From Alistipes sp. (GTDB taxonomy: Bacteria; Bacteroidota; Bacteroidia; Bacteroidales; Rikenellaceae): a DNA stretch of 64,000 bases. The first letter of the stretch is position 1. Each line of letters starts with the position of its first letter. Below are positions 35,729-45,535 of this stretch, in pieces. The DNA is taken from assembly GCA_017935185.1 (NCBI GenBank), contig JAGBIC010000003.1:28857-92856 (forward strand), in the 5' to 3' direction. The notes below the pieces were generated by a model. It did not search any database. It saw only the letters and a list, made by a program, of their open reading frames with translations, and was not told where the DNA came from. The translations under genes and the position numbers were made by a program.

Positions 35729-36334
35729 TTACTTTTTGCTCTTCGGTGCAAGAATCATATTCATCTTCTTGCCGTCAAGCTTGGGCATAAGCTCAACCTT
35801 CGCAATCTCCTCAAGGTCGGTAGCAAAGCGCAATAGCAAAATTTCGCCCTGCTCCTTGAATACGATTGAGCGGCCGCGGAAGAATACAGAGGCCTTCACC
35901 TTTGCACCCTCCTTGATGAAGTTCTCGGCATGCTTAAGCTTGAAGTTGTAGTCATGATCGTCGGTCTGGGGGCCGAAACGAATCTCTTTGATTACAACCT
36001 TCACCTGCTTGGCTTTGATCTCCTTGGCCTTGCGCTTTTGCTGGTAGAGGAACTTCTGGTAGTCGGCAATGCGGCATACGGGCGGCTCGGCATTGGGTGA
36101 GATTTCAATGAGGTCCAACTCCATCTCATCTGCCATGGCCAGCGCCTGTTTGATGGGCACTACCAGATTGGGCTCTACGTTATCGCCAACGATACGCACC
36201 ATGGGCGCAGTAATCTCGTTGTTGATACGGTTGGGATTCTCTTTCTCTACTCGTCTGCCTCGCATTCCCTGCTGCTGAGGCTTATTTCCGCTGTTCATCG
36301 GACGTGGCGGAAAAGGTTTTTGTGTAATTGCCAA
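35729..36334 (-). CDS. infC: Translation initiation factor IF-3
   Basis: This 201-residue factor controls start-codon selection on the 30S subunit. After a basic extension it shows [49 protein letters not shown], the linker [25 protein letters not shown] and the C-terminal domain [18 protein letters not shown]. It lies 48 bases after thrS. The ribosomal-protein genes rpmI and rplT, which normally follow infC, are absent here. Confidence 0.96.
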   Translation of the reverse strand: MAITQKPFPPRPMNSGNKPQQQGMRGRRVEKENPNRINNEITAPMVRIVGDNVEPNLVVPIKQALAMADEMELDLIEISPNAEPPVCRIADYQKFLYQQKRKAKEIKAKQVKVVIKEIRFGPQTDDHDYNFKLKHAENFIKEGAKVKASVFFRGRSIVFKEQGEILLLRFATDLEEIAKVELMPKLDGKKMNMILAPKSKK

Positions 36335-36382
36335 ATTGGTTAATTGTTTGTTTTTACTTCTTTTGATTATTTTGTTGGAGTA

Positions 36383-38329
36383 TTACTCCATTTTGTTTGC
36401 TTCAATCTCGGCCTTAACCAGCGAGTTGATGTGGTCAGCGAACTCGGTAACGCTCATCGAGCCCTTGTCGCCCTCGCCCTGAACGCGAACCGACACTTTG
36501 CCCTCGGCAGCCTCCTTCTCGCCTACAATCAAGAGGAAGGGGATGCGCTTGAGCTCGTTGTCACGAATCTTGCGACCAATCTTCTCGTTGCGCTCGTCAA
36601 CCTGCACACGCACGTCAGCCTTTGCCAATGTCTTGGCAACCTCGTTGGCGTAGTCGTTGAACTTCTCCGAGATAGGCAGGATAACAGCCTGATCGGGGGT
36701 GAGCCACAACGGGAAACGGCCTGCGGTGTGCTCAAGGAGAACAGCTACGAAACGCTCCATAGAGCCGAACGGCGCACGGTGAATCATGATGGGGCGGTGG
36801 AGTTTGTCATCGTTGCCCTTATATGTTAGGTCGAAACGCTCGGGTAGGTTGTAGTCCACCTGGATTGTGCCGAGCTGCCAGCTACGACCAAGTGCATCCT
36901 TAACCATGAAGTCGAGCTTCGGGCCATAGAATGCGGCCTCGCCAAGCTCAACGGTGGTGTTGAGGCCCTTCTCCTTACAAGCCTGAATAATAGCACCCTC
37001 GGCCTTCTCCCAATTCTCGTCAGAGCCGATATACTTCTCGGTGTTGTTGGGGTCACGAAGTGAAATCTGGGCTGTGTAGTTGTCGAACTTCAGTGTGCGG
37101 AAGATGTAAAGCACGATGTCGATAACCTTCTCGAACTCCTCCAGCAGCTGGTCGGGGCGCACGAAGAGGTGGGCATCGTCCTGTGTAAAGCTGCGTACGC
37201 GGGTAAGTCCGTGCAGCTCGCCCGACTGCTCGTAGCGATATACTGTTCCGAACTCTGCCAGACGAACAGGCAGATCCTTGTATGAACGAGGCTTCGAACG
37301 GTAAATCTCGCAGTGGTGGGGGCAGTTCATCGGCTTGAGCAGATACTCCTCACCCTCGAATGGAGTGTGAATGGGCTGGAATGAGTCCTTGCCGTATTTT
37401 GCATAGTGGCCCGATGTAACATACAAATCCTTGTTACCGATATGCGGAGTGATAACCTGCATATATCCGTAGTCCTTCTGAATCTGGCGCAAGAAACGCT
37501 CCAGACGGTCGCGCAACTCGGCACCTTTGGGTAACCACATGGGCAGACCCTGACCCACACGCTGTGAGAACATAAAGAGCTCCAGATCCTTGCCCAACTT
37601 ACGGTGGTCACGCTTCTTGGCCTCCTCAATCATTGCCAGATACTCGTCGAGCATCGACTTCTTGGGGAATGATACACCATAGATACGGGTAAGCATCTTG
37701 TTCTTCTCGTTGCCACGCCAGTAGGCACCTGCCACTGAAGTCAGCTTAACGGCCTTGATAAAGCCGGTATTGGGAATGTGCGGGCCACGGCAGAGGTCAG
37801 TGAACTCACCGTTGGTATAGAATGAGATAGTGCCGTCCTCAAGATCCTGAATAAGCTCAACCTTGTATTGGTCACCTTTCTCGGTGAATGTCTTTAGTGC
37901 GTCAGCCTTCGATACCTCCGAGCGAACAAGCTCCTCCTTCTGACGAGCCAGCTCCTGCATCTTCTTCTCGATAGCGGGAAGGTCACCCTCGGTGATTGGG
38001 GTGGGAGAGTCTACGTCGTAGTAGAAACCGTTGTCGATAGCAGGGCCGATACCGAACTTGATACCCGGGTAGAGGCTCTGCAATGCCTCGGCCAACAGGT
38101 GTGATGATGTGTGCCAGAAGGCGTGCTTGCCCTCAGCATCATCCCACTTGAAAAATTTGATTGTTGCATCTTTATCGATGGCGCGACCCATGTCTACGGT
38201 TGCGCCGTTTACCGAAGCGGCCAGACAGTCGGCAGCTAAACGAGGGCTGATGCTCTCGGCAACTTGGTAAGCTGTTGTCCCTTTGGCAAACTCCTTTGCG
38301 TTGCCGTCGGGGAATGTGATTTTAATCAT
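36383..38329 (-). CDS. thrS: Threonyl-tRNA synthetase
   Basis: This 648-residue class II synthetase has an N-terminal TGS domain ([14 protein letters not shown]), the editing domain ([25 protein letters not shown]-type Zn region reads [11 protein letters not shown]) and the catalytic core with motif 2 ([30 protein letters not shown]). Zinc ligands include Cys in [10 protein letters not shown]. The C-terminal anticodon-binding domain ends [14 protein letters not shown]. The start MIKITFPDG is preferred over an ATG 15 codons earlier. It heads the thrS-infC unit. Confidence 0.97.
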   Translation of the reverse strand: MIKITFPDGNAKEFAKGTTAYQVAESISPRLAADCLAASVNGATVDMGRAIDKDATIKFFKWDDAEGKHAFWHTSSHLLAEALQSLYPGIKFGIGPAIDNGFYYDVDSPTPITEGDLPAIEKKMQELARQKEELVRSEVSKADALKTFTEKGDQYKVELIQDLEDGTISFYTNGEFTDLCRGPHIPNTGFIKAVKLTSVAGAYWRGNEKNKMLTRIYGVSFPKKSMLDEYLAMIEEAKKRDHRKLGKDLELFMFSQRVGQGLPMWLPKGAELRDRLERFLRQIQKDYGYMQVITPHIGNKDLYVTSGHYAKYGKDSFQPIHTPFEGEEYLLKPMNCPHHCEIYRSKPRSYKDLPVRLAEFGTVYRYEQSGELHGLTRVRSFTQDDAHLFVRPDQLLEEFEKVIDIVLYIFRTLKFDNYTAQISLRDPNNTEKYIGSDENWEKAEGAIIQACKEKGLNTTVELGEAAFYGPKLDFMVKDALGRSWQLGTIQVDYNLPERFDLTYKGNDDKLHRPIMIHRAPFGSMERFVAVLLEHTAGRFPLWLTPDQAVILPISEKFNDYANEVAKTLAKADVRVQVDERNEKIGRKIRDNELKRIPFLLIVGEKEAAEGKVSVRVQGEGDKGSMSVTEFADHINSLVKAEIEANKME

Positions 38330-38420
38330 AGTGTTAATTAGTTTTATATTTTGAGCCTTGCTGCGCTTCCACAATTACGAGACGGAATACGCCATGGGGC
38401 TCGGTTAAAAATTTTGTCTG

Positions 38421-40361
38421 TTACTCTTTCCAATTCTTGTCACGCAAATATACTGCATAACGGCTGAAGTGGATATTATTGTAAGGCTCGAAATAAAAGG
38501 CCTTTGTCGCATGCTCCTCGGGAACATAAAAACGTAATACTCCATCTTTGTCATCACGTTTCATTGATGCGATGAGTGCCTGCATATCGGGCTCTATCTC
38601 GGGTGCATTTTCCAGAGGAATGACCTTGGTGGCAATAGTGTTGCGGGTTTGACGGTGGTCGGCCATCGTGAGCGAGTTATCCTCAATGCGTGTGCCCAAC
38701 ATAATGGGGCCATAGAAGAATGCAAAATAGTGACTGCCGCCCTTGATGGTTTCGGCGCGTAGGGTGGGTTGCAGGGTGATGGTAATCTCGTCATTCTGCC
38801 TCCACTCTCTCTCGAGTAGGACGTATCCGTTCTCCTCTTTGAGGTCTTGGCTTTGACCGTTCACCGTAACGCTAACCTCCTCGCTCCACCAGGGATGACG
38901 CAATGCGATAAGAGCATTTTTTGACTGCCCGCACTCCTCAATCTTAAATGTTACGTGGTTCTCAACGGGGAATTTGGTGTTTTGGCTGATAGTCATGCCC
39001 TTCTCCTCCCAATTTACGGTTGATGCCACATAAAGATTCACAAAAAGCGCATCTTGAGCTTTGGCATAAATCATCTTGCCGAGTTTGGCAGGAGCCTGTA
39101 TTCCTGTGCCTGTGCAACACCAGAAACTCTCATATTTCGAGGCGTAAACCTTGTAATGGGTGGGGCGCATCGAGGTGAAATATACACACATGCCCTCCAC
39201 AGGGTCGTAGTTTGCCAAAATATGGTTGAGCAACACACGCTCATAGTAGTCGACATACTTCATGTCGCCGTCGCTCTGATAGAGAGCCTCGGTAAGGCGC
39301 ATCATGTTTACCGAGTTACACGACTCAGGACCGCCTGTGCCTGTAATCTTCTTCTCGAACTCCTCGATGGGGAAGAAATGCTCGCCCATGCTGTTGCCGC
39401 CGTTGGCCCATGTGTGGCGATCAACCACTGTCTGCCAGAAGAAGCGTGCAGCGTTGTGGAAATCTTTGTTGTCGGTGTAGGTGTATATACGCTCAAAGCC
39501 GGTGAACTTGGGGATTTGGGTGTTTGCGTGCCATCCGTGCAGCACATCACGGCTCTCGGCTGCCGGCACCCACATATCTTCATCATTCAGGCGGTTTGCC
39601 CAGTCGAGGAATCGCTGCTCTCCCGTTACGGCAAAAACATTCACAAACGACTCGTTGATGCTGCCATGCTCGCACACCAGCAGACGCTGTATCTGCTCGT
39701 GGTCGAGTTTGTCGATTACCGATGTGCCGAACCAGTCGGCCAAATCAACCATTATGGTCTTCGCCAGAGGCATGTTGAATGTGAGGTAAACGTCATACAT
39801 GCCCAGCAATAGTTTGTTTATCAAATAGACAGGAGCCCAAAACTCGTTTATAAGCGGGTTTGACGTCTGGAAATTGCCTTTTGCAACCTCGGCAAACAGC
39901 TCTTTAATATTCTCTTGTGCGCCGATGAAACCTTCGCCGTCGGCCTCCTGACATTCGCGCAGGCTCTTCAGGGCGTATTCTACCTTTGTAATAACATCTT
40001 CGTCACCTGTGGCTTCATAGCTCATGGCCATTGACGAGAACCAGAATCCCAGCATGTGGCCGGCCAATGTTCCACCACCCCAAATATCTTCAGACTCCCA
40101 AGAGGGGTAGGGGACGTAACCTTGCTGTGAGAGCCCGACCTCTCGGCGATACCATGCCAAAAAGCGATCTATCTCCAGCGACATAAGATAGTCGTGGTTG
40201 AGATTTTGAATATTAACCATCTGAGGATCAGTCACACGAATATCTTTTAAATCAAACAGTTCGCGTGCGGGCTCGTGAATAGGCTTGCTTACTATCTGTT
40301 TTTGCGTGCAGGAAACAGATAGCAGGCATATGCTTAGTATCAAAATTACTTTACTCTTCAT
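38421..40361 (-). CDS. GH127-like beta-L-arabinofuranosidase lipoprotein
   Basis: This 646-residue predicted lipoprotein (lipobox cysteine at residue 18) matches GH127, whose members hydrolyse beta-L-arabinofuranosides using a zinc-bound cysteine nucleophile. Family sequence includes ESEDIWGGGTLAGHMLGFWFSSMAM, NEFWAPVYLINKLLLGMYD, GHANTQIPKFTGFERIY (as WHANTQIPKFTGFERIY) and the cysteine-rich SFWCCTGTGIQAPAKLGKMIY containing the catalytic Cys. It follows a 70-residue membrane protein gene by 15 bases. The exact linkage specificity is not assigned. Confidence 0.85.
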   Translation of the reverse strand: MKSKVILILSICLLSVSCTQKQIVSKPIHEPARELFDLKDIRVTDPQMVNIQNLNHDYLMSLEIDRFLAWYRREVGLSQQGYVPYPSWESEDIWGGGTLAGHMLGFWFSSMAMSYEATGDEDVITKVEYALKSLRECQEADGEGFIGAQENIKELFAEVAKGNFQTSNPLINEFWAPVYLINKLLLGMYDVYLTFNMPLAKTIMVDLADWFGTSVIDKLDHEQIQRLLVCEHGSINESFVNVFAVTGEQRFLDWANRLNDEDMWVPAAESRDVLHGWHANTQIPKFTGFERIYTYTDNKDFHNAARFFWQTVVDRHTWANGGNSMGEHFFPIEEFEKKITGTGGPESCNSVNMMRLTEALYQSDGDMKYVDYYERVLLNHILANYDPVEGMCVYFTSMRPTHYKVYASKYESFWCCTGTGIQAPAKLGKMIYAKAQDALFVNLYVASTVNWEEKGMTISQNTKFPVENHVTFKIEECGQSKNALIALRHPWWSEEVSVTVNGQSQDLKEENGYVLLEREWRQNDEITITLQPTLRAETIKGGSHYFAFFYGPIMLGTRIEDNSLTMADHRQTRNTIATKVIPLENAPEIEPDMQALIASMKRDDKDGVLRFYVPEEHATKAFYFEPYNNIHFSRYAVYLRDKNWKE

Positions 40362-40376
40362 GATCTCATAAAAATA

Positions 40377-40589
40377 TTACTCCACCTCTTTGGTTGCCTC
40401 ATCTTTGCTCTTAAAAGCCGGAAATATATATGCAAAGCAGAAACTTACAATGGCCAAAATATAACACGACTGTGCCACCTCCTTCAGCATTGGTACCGTC
40501 TCGCTTGTATTGCTCTCGTAGACACTCGCTCCGAGCGACACAACTGCCGTCAGAATCATCGTTACCTTCCAAAATGTCCACTTTTTCAT
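40377..40589 (-). CDS. Small two-helix membrane protein
   Basis: This 70-residue protein has two hydrophobic helices (about residues 8-24 and 39-58) and a short charged tail KSKDEATKEVE. I recognise no family. It lies 15 bases upstream of the GH127-like gene on the same strand and is likely co-transcribed, so it may assist that enzyme or simply share its regulation. Confidence 0.5.
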   Translation of the reverse strand: MKKWTFWKVTMILTAVVSLGASVYESNTSETVPMLKEVAQSCYILAIVSFCFAYIFPAFKSKDEATKEVE

Positions 40590-40656
40590 AGCCTATATAT
40601 TCCTATGTTCATTCAAAATTATTTGACTTGGCCAACATCATTTGTCAAACTTCCGC

Positions 40657-40698
40657 AATCTCGAATCTCGAATCTCGAATTTTGAATTTTGAATTTTG
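40657..40698. repeat. Tandem heptamer repeat (two related units, three copies each)
   Basis: Three copies of AATCTCG are followed without a gap by three copies of AATTTTG, 42 bases in all, then AATTCCC. It lies between the start of the small membrane protein gene and the end of pdxA. Simple heptad repeats can change copy number by slipped-strand mispairing. Confidence 0.85.
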
Positions 40699-40710
40699 AA
40701 TTCCCTCTCT

Positions 40711-41808
40711 CTACTCGTCGCCCTGCTCAGGCAGTTTCAAATCCTTTACCGATACGTCGCGACCCTTCTCGCGCTCGAAATGCTGCAATGGGTTGGCGCT
40801 CCACTCTACCCAGTTATCGCGGTTGCGGACAATGTCGATAGCGGTGTAGATGGCATTGCGCATCGATTGTGCATCGGCCACACCCTTGCCTGCAATATCG
40901 TAGGCTGTGCCGTGGTCGGGCGATGTGCGTACCCCCGAAAGCCCTGCTGTGAAATTCACACCGTCGGGCGAAAGGGTTTTGAAGGGGGTGAGTCCCTGAT
41001 CGTGGTACATTGCCAAAACGGCATCATATTTTGTGTATCCGCCGCCTGCGAACAATCCGTCGGCGGGGAAGGGGCCAAATGCCAATATGCCCTGCTCGAA
41101 GGCCTCTACGATGGCGGGCTTGATTATCTCCTGCTCCTCGGTGCCGAGCATGCCGCCCTCGCCGGCGTGGGGGTTGAGCGAGAGTACTGCGATGCGAGGC
41201 TCTACGATGCCGAAGTCCTCCTTGAGTGACCGACGCAGCGTTGTGAGCGACTGCAAAATCTTCTCTTTGGTGATGCTGTGACTAACCTCTGCTACGGGAA
41301 TATGTATAGTAACCAATCCCACCTTCAGGCGCTCGCTGCACATAATCATCATAGGCTCGCCCTCGAGGTGTGCAGCCATAAACTCGGTGTGGCCGGTGAA
41401 GTTGAATCGTTCGCTCTGGGCACTCTCTTTGGCGATGGGGGCTGTAACCATTGCATCAATCAGACCCTCCTTAAGATCTGCCACAGCAAGCTCGAGAGCC
41501 TCTACGGCTGCCTTGCCACCCTCGGCAGTGGCAATACCCGGCTGGGGCTTGCCGGCGCCACACTCTATGAGATTGACTGCGCCTGTGCGGGCTTTTTCGG
41601 CTGATGAGATTATGTTGAACCTTACCTCTCCATCCTCCTCTTTGTCCAAGATGGACATATAGCTTTTTGCCACCTGTGATGATCCGTAGATAACCGGAGT
41701 GAAAAGTTCTGTCATACGGCTGTCGGCAAATGTGCGGAGGATTACCTCCCAGCCAATGCCGTTGATATCGCCTTGTGTAATTCCTATATTGAGTCTTTTG
41801 TTTGACAT
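40711..41808 (-). CDS. pdxA: 4-hydroxythreonine-4-phosphate dehydrogenase
   Basis: This 365-residue enzyme acts in pyridoxal-phosphate synthesis (DXP-dependent route). It has the family's start NIGITQGDINGIGWEVIL, the metal-binding histidines in GHTEFMAAHL and LNPHAGEGG, and AMYHDQGLTPFKTL plus VRTSPDHGTAYDIAGKG. The start MSNKRLNIG is chosen because homology begins there. It is followed by the heptamer repeat and then the GH127 unit. Confidence 0.95.
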   Translation of the reverse strand: MSNKRLNIGITQGDINGIGWEVILRTFADSRMTELFTPVIYGSSQVAKSYMSILDKEEDGEVRFNIISSAEKARTGAVNLIECGAGKPQPGIATAEGGKAAVEALELAVADLKEGLIDAMVTAPIAKESAQSERFNFTGHTEFMAAHLEGEPMMIMCSERLKVGLVTIHIPVAEVSHSITKEKILQSLTTLRRSLKEDFGIVEPRIAVLSLNPHAGEGGMLGTEEQEIIKPAIVEAFEQGILAFGPFPADGLFAGGGYTKYDAVLAMYHDQGLTPFKTLSPDGVNFTAGLSGVRTSPDHGTAYDIAGKGVADAQSMRNAIYTAIDIVRNRDNWVEWSANPLQHFEREKGRDVSVKDLKLPEQGDE

Positions 41809-41888
41809 AATTATCCAATATTTCAATTTGCAAATATACTAATAATTTCTAATTATTAGATATTTATCGCTTATATTGATGGTTTGGA

Positions 41889-41917
41889 AATAAAAAAACA
41901 GCCTTTGGGGGCTGTTT
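41889..41917 (-). terminator. Terminator after trmH
   Basis: AAACAGCC and GGCTGTTT pair around a 6-base loop. On the minus strand this is followed by a run of seven T. It ends the trxB-rnz-trmH series before pdxA. Confidence 0.75.
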
Positions 41918-41938
41918 GCACTTTAGACCTTGTGGCTA

Positions 41939-42676
41939 TTATCGCGCTCTGCGCCTGAACTCGGCGCATACAATGCCCGTCGCCATGGCAACATTTAACG
42001 ACTCGGAGCTTTGACGTGTGGCGGGATAGGTGGGTATGAGCAGACTGTGTGAGAATGTTGAAACACACTCCTGGCTCACTCCACGGCCCTCGTTGCCCAT
42101 AACGATTACTCCCTTGTTGGAGAGCTCTGCCTCATAGATGTTTTTGCCATCGAGCATGGTGCCGTAGATGGGCGTGCCCTCCGTTGCACTGCGTTGCAGG
42201 AATTTTGCCAGTGGCAGATAGTGTATCCTCACACGCAAAATTGCACCTATCGTGGCTTGAATGACCTTTGGATTGTAGCAGTCGGCACTATTTTCGGAGC
42301 AGAAAATATCCTCGATGCCAAACCAGTCGGCTATGCGTATTATTGTGCCGAGATTACCCGGATTCTGCACTCCGTCTAATGCCAGCGAAAGCCTCTCTTT
42401 GGGCGCAGATGCGGGGGTGCTGTGGTGTGGCTGTTCGACCACGGCCAGCGATGTCGAGGCGGTTTTCAGTTGCGAAATACGCTCCATCTCCTTTGGGCTT
42501 ATCACCTCGGCGTGGCCGGGGAAATGACCCTCCAAAGCGTATAGTTTTTTTAAGCGCAGTCCCGAGTCTATAATCTCACCGATGAGCTTGTCACCCTCGG
42601 CAACAAAGAGTTTGTCGCTATCTCTCTGGCGTTTCTCGGCAAGCGAGCGAATATATTGAATTTCAGCTTTTGTCAT
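41939..42676 (-). CDS. TrmH/SpoU-family RNA 2'-O-methyltransferase
   Basis: This 245-residue SPOUT enzyme methylates a ribose in tRNA or rRNA using S-adenosylmethionine. The three knot motifs are visible: DGVQNPGNLGTIIRIADWFG, GVIVMGNEGRGVS and IPTYPATRQSSESLNVAMATGI. An N-terminal substrate-binding domain of the RlmB type precedes them. The target nucleotide is not determinable. It overlaps the rnz gene by 14 bases. Confidence 0.9.
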   Translation of the reverse strand: MTKAEIQYIRSLAEKRQRDSDKLFVAEGDKLIGEIIDSGLRLKKLYALEGHFPGHAEVISPKEMERISQLKTASTSLAVVEQPHHSTPASAPKERLSLALDGVQNPGNLGTIIRIADWFGIEDIFCSENSADCYNPKVIQATIGAILRVRIHYLPLAKFLQRSATEGTPIYGTMLDGKNIYEAELSNKGVIVMGNEGRGVSQECVSTFSHSLLIPTYPATRQSSESLNVAMATGIVCAEFRRRAR

Positions 42677-43598
42677 GGCGTTTTGGCTCTATTGTGAATC
42701 GCTCTCTTTCGCGGGCTATATCGGTGTTGGGGAATATTGCCCGACTCTCGTCGAGGAGCTGTTGTAAATCTTTGTAGCGTGATGAAAAGTGGCCTATCAA
42801 CAACTTCTCGGCACCTGCCATCTCGGCCACCTTGGCAGCGTCGGCTGTGGTGGAGTGGCCTCGCTCCTTGGCCAATCTCTTCTCGGCGGCGGCATATGTG
42901 GCCTCGTGGTAGAGCAAGTCAACCCCTTCGACCATGCGGGCAAGCCTTGCCGAGTAATTGGTATCGGAGCAATAGGCATAGGAGAGTGTTCCGTAGGGGC
43001 GGTATGTGATTTTGTCGTTAGGCAGAATCTCGCCCGATTCAAGCTCTATATCCTCGCCTCGCTTTGCAGCCACTATCTGAGATACAGATAGTCCGTAACG
43101 CTCTATGCAATATTTGCTTACGTTTAGTGGCGGCTCTTTCTGGCGGAAGAGGTAGCCTGCTGTGGGGATACGGTGTCGCAGCGGTAAAGACCACACTTCG
43201 GTGGTGTCGTTCTCGAATATTATGCGGTGTTTTGTGGTGTCAACTTCCACCCATTCGGGAGTGTAGGGTAAATCCTTCTCGAATAGGCGCATAAACCCCT
43301 CCAGCATCTCACCAAAGGGGCGTGGCGCATATATTCTTAACGGTGTTCGCCGACCATAAAGGCCAAGCGTCGAGAGCAGTGGAAATAATCCATATAGGTG
43401 GTCGCCATGCAGGTGTGATATAAACACGGCGCGCAACTTCAAGGCCGAGATGCCGCAGCGGGCCATCTGGCGTTGCACACCCTCTCCTGCATCAACCAGA
43501 AAGAGTTGCTCGTTGATGTTCACAACCTGTGCCGAGGGGTGGCCCGTGGCGGTAGGTTTGGCCGACGAATTACCAAGTATGGTTACCGTTATCGACAT
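42663..43598 (-). CDS. rnz: Ribonuclease Z
   Basis: This 311-residue metallo-beta-lactamase-fold endonuclease matures tRNA 3' ends. The zinc motif is HLHGDHLYG, with further ligands in YCSDTNYS, LYHEATY, GHSTTADAAKVA and LLIGHFSSRYKD. It overlaps trxB by one base (a TAATG junction) and trmH by 14, so the three are translationally linked. Confidence 0.95.
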   Translation of the reverse strand: MSITVTILGNSSAKPTATGHPSAQVVNINEQLFLVDAGEGVQRQMARCGISALKLRAVFISHLHGDHLYGLFPLLSTLGLYGRRTPLRIYAPRPFGEMLEGFMRLFEKDLPYTPEWVEVDTTKHRIIFENDTTEVWSLPLRHRIPTAGYLFRQKEPPLNVSKYCIERYGLSVSQIVAAKRGEDIELESGEILPNDKITYRPYGTLSYAYCSDTNYSARLARMVEGVDLLYHEATYAAAEKRLAKERGHSTTADAAKVAEMAGAEKLLIGHFSSRYKDLQQLLDESRAIFPNTDIARERERFTIEPKRHDKS

Positions 43599-44524
43599 TA
43601 TTTTTTGCTTAAAAGATAGCGCTCACAGTCGAGTGCGGCAATACATCCCGAGCCGGCGGCGGTGATGGCCTGACGGTAGTGGGGATCTTTAACATCTCCT
43701 GCTGCAAAGACGCCTTCTATGTTGGTCTTTGATGTTCCGGGGATAGTTTTGATGTAACCCTCCTCGTCGAGGTCGATTTTGCCCTTGAACAGCTCGGTGT
43801 TGGGGTGGTGGCCGATGGCAAGGAAGAATCCACTGATGTCGATAGTGGTCTCTTCGCCCGAGGCGTGGCGCAGAAGAGCCCCTGTTACACCATCCTCATC
43901 GCCAAGCACTTCAACGGTGTTGTACTCGAACATGACTTTGATATTGGGGGTGTTGAAAACACGCTCCTGCATAGCCTTTGAGGCGCGCAAGAAGGGCTTT
44001 CTTACAATCAGATAGACCTGCTTGCAAATTGAAGCCAGATATGTTGCCTCCTCGCAAGCGGTGTCGCCACCGCCAACCACGGCCACATCCTGCTTGCGAT
44101 AGAAAAATCCGTCACAAGTGGCGCAGGCACTTACTCCCATACCGCGGAACTTACCCTCTGAATCCAATCCCAAATATTTTGCCGAGGCTCCTGTGGCGAT
44201 AATCATGGCGTCGGCAGCAATCTGCTTCTCGCCATCGATGGTCGCTACAAAAGGACGGCTGTCGAAGTCGATGTTGGTTACGATACCAAAGCGAACATCT
44301 GCACCGAAACGCTGTGCCTGACGCTTCAAATCTTCCATCATGGCACGACCTGAAATACCCTCGGGGTAGCCCGGGAAATTCTCGATTTCGGTGGTGGTTG
44401 TGAGCTGTCCACCCGGCTCGATTCCCTCGTAAAGTACGGGTGCGAGGTTTGCGCGTGAAGCATAGATGGCTGCGGTATATCCCGCAGGGCCGCTTCCGAT
44501 AATAAGACATTTTGTCTGTTCCAT
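43598..44524 (-). CDS. trxB: Thioredoxin-disulfide reductase
   Basis: This 308-residue flavoprotein uses NADPH to reduce thioredoxin. It has the FAD motif IIGSGPAGYTAAIYASRA, the redox-active CATCDGFF, the NADPH-binding VAVVGGGDTACEEA and the C-terminal GVFAAGDVKDPHYRQAITAAGSG. It begins 13 bases after the WG-repeat pseudokinase gene, with no clear terminator between them, so it may be read from the same transcript. Confidence 0.96.
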   Translation of the reverse strand: MEQTKCLIIGSGPAGYTAAIYASRANLAPVLYEGIEPGGQLTTTTEIENFPGYPEGISGRAMMEDLKRQAQRFGADVRFGIVTNIDFDSRPFVATIDGEKQIAADAMIIATGASAKYLGLDSEGKFRGMGVSACATCDGFFYRKQDVAVVGGGDTACEEATYLASICKQVYLIVRKPFLRASKAMQERVFNTPNIKVMFEYNTVEVLGDEDGVTGALLRHASGEETTIDISGFFLAIGHHPNTELFKGKIDLDEEGYIKTIPGTSKTNIEGVFAAGDVKDPHYRQAITAAGSGCIAALDCERYLLSKK

Positions 44525-44537
44525 ATAATTTAAGTTT

Positions 44538-45533
44538 TTAATTGTAATATTCTATCTCTTTTGTCGGCTCTGCTGCTGTGGTTGGCTCACCCTGCAGATG
44601 ACCGCTATAATCAAACTCCAACCACTCGTGCCCATCGTATACTTGTGAGCAACCGCTTACAGGGTCATACTCTACAATGCGGTAGTGGGGAGGGATGATA
44701 TACTCTCCTTGTTTGTCTATCAATCCCATGCCTTCGGCACACTCAACCTCGGCGCGGCCTTCGTGAAAATCATTGACCCATAAATACTTTGGCTCTATGA
44801 CTATATTGTTGTCGCTGTCGATAAAGCCCCATCCCGAACTCTGTTCGATGGCGATAAGTCCCTCGCTGAACCGCCCGACTGTTATATAGTCGCTGCTGAC
44901 CACATTGCTGGTTGTGTAGGCGGCGGACTCGGCATCGCACAATAACATATTGTTTGCAAGTGATGCAATCTTCGTGCAGAGAGCGTCGAGTGCTTCATCG
45001 TCACCGCCTGCGCCCGACGTGGCATAGTACCAGCGGATAGGGAGAATCCTGCCCTGATTGTCAATCATCAGATTCTCCTCGCGCAGATTGTTGTGCGAAA
45101 TATCGGTTTTGTGCAGCTCCTCGCGTAGTGCCTTGATAGCTGTTATTATCTGGCTCGCCTCCTGCTCACCGGCAAGGCTGTTTATGGTGTCGGCTAATGG
45201 CAGTGCATCGGGTAGTGGTTCGTAGAGGATATCGCATGCGGCACTGCTGTTGTCAGAGTGCGTATATCGCATCTCGTTTCGGAAAATTTCAAGATGTGGG
45301 ATGACTGTGTTGTTGCGATATAACTGTTTGGGAATAAGCCTCTCGGCACGACGTAATGACAATGATGATAAAGGCATGAATAACAACCCCCTGCCTGTGC
45401 CAAGAGCCACTTCGGCCTCGGCAAAATATGTGGAACGGCGGACGGGCTCGCCATTCCATCGGGCTTCGGCGAGTCGGCTGAACCACTTTTGTGGGGCGTC
45501 AAGGGCTGTACGAAATGCTGTGATAGTTGCCAT
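44538..45533 (-). CDS. WG-repeat protein with a degenerate kinase domain (pseudokinase)
   Basis: This 331-residue protein has a kinase-like N-terminal region and C-terminal WG repeats (WGFIDSDNNIVIEPKYLWVNDFHEGRAEVE, MGLIDKQGEYIIPPHY). The kinase-like part lines up with the active kinase encoded at 46418-47539. There, HGDLKPEN corresponds here to HNNLREEN (residues 147-154), with the catalytic Asp changed to Asn149. The metal-binding DWD corresponds to RWY (167-169), and the ATP-anchoring lysine is Met53. All three catalytic positions are lost at matching spacing, so it is most likely a pseudokinase. It starts 2 bases after the vWA gene and ends 13 bases before trxB. Confidence 0.72.
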   Translation of the reverse strand: MATITAFRTALDAPQKWFSRLAEARWNGEPVRRSTYFAEAEVALGTGRGLLFMPLSSLSLRRAERLIPKQLYRNNTVIPHLEIFRNEMRYTHSDNSSAACDILYEPLPDALPLADTINSLAGEQEASQIITAIKALREELHKTDISHNNLREENLMIDNQGRILPIRWYYATSGAGGDDEALDALCTKIASLANNMLLCDAESAAYTTSNVVSSDYITVGRFSEGLIAIEQSSGWGFIDSDNNIVIEPKYLWVNDFHEGRAEVECAEGMGLIDKQGEYIIPPHYRIVEYDPVSGCSQVYDGHEWLEFDYSGHLQGEPTTAAEPTKEIEYYN

Positions 45534-45535
45534 CT

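Noticed and set aside
38330-38420. Leader regulation of thrS
   Set aside because: A GAGCC/GGCTC pairing is possible, but no T-box or operator resembling the anticodon arm of tRNA-Thr could be supported.
39054-39812. Open frame antisense to the GH127 gene (252 codons)
   Set aside because: The sense strand encodes a complete GH127 enzyme; the antisense translation has no known motifs.
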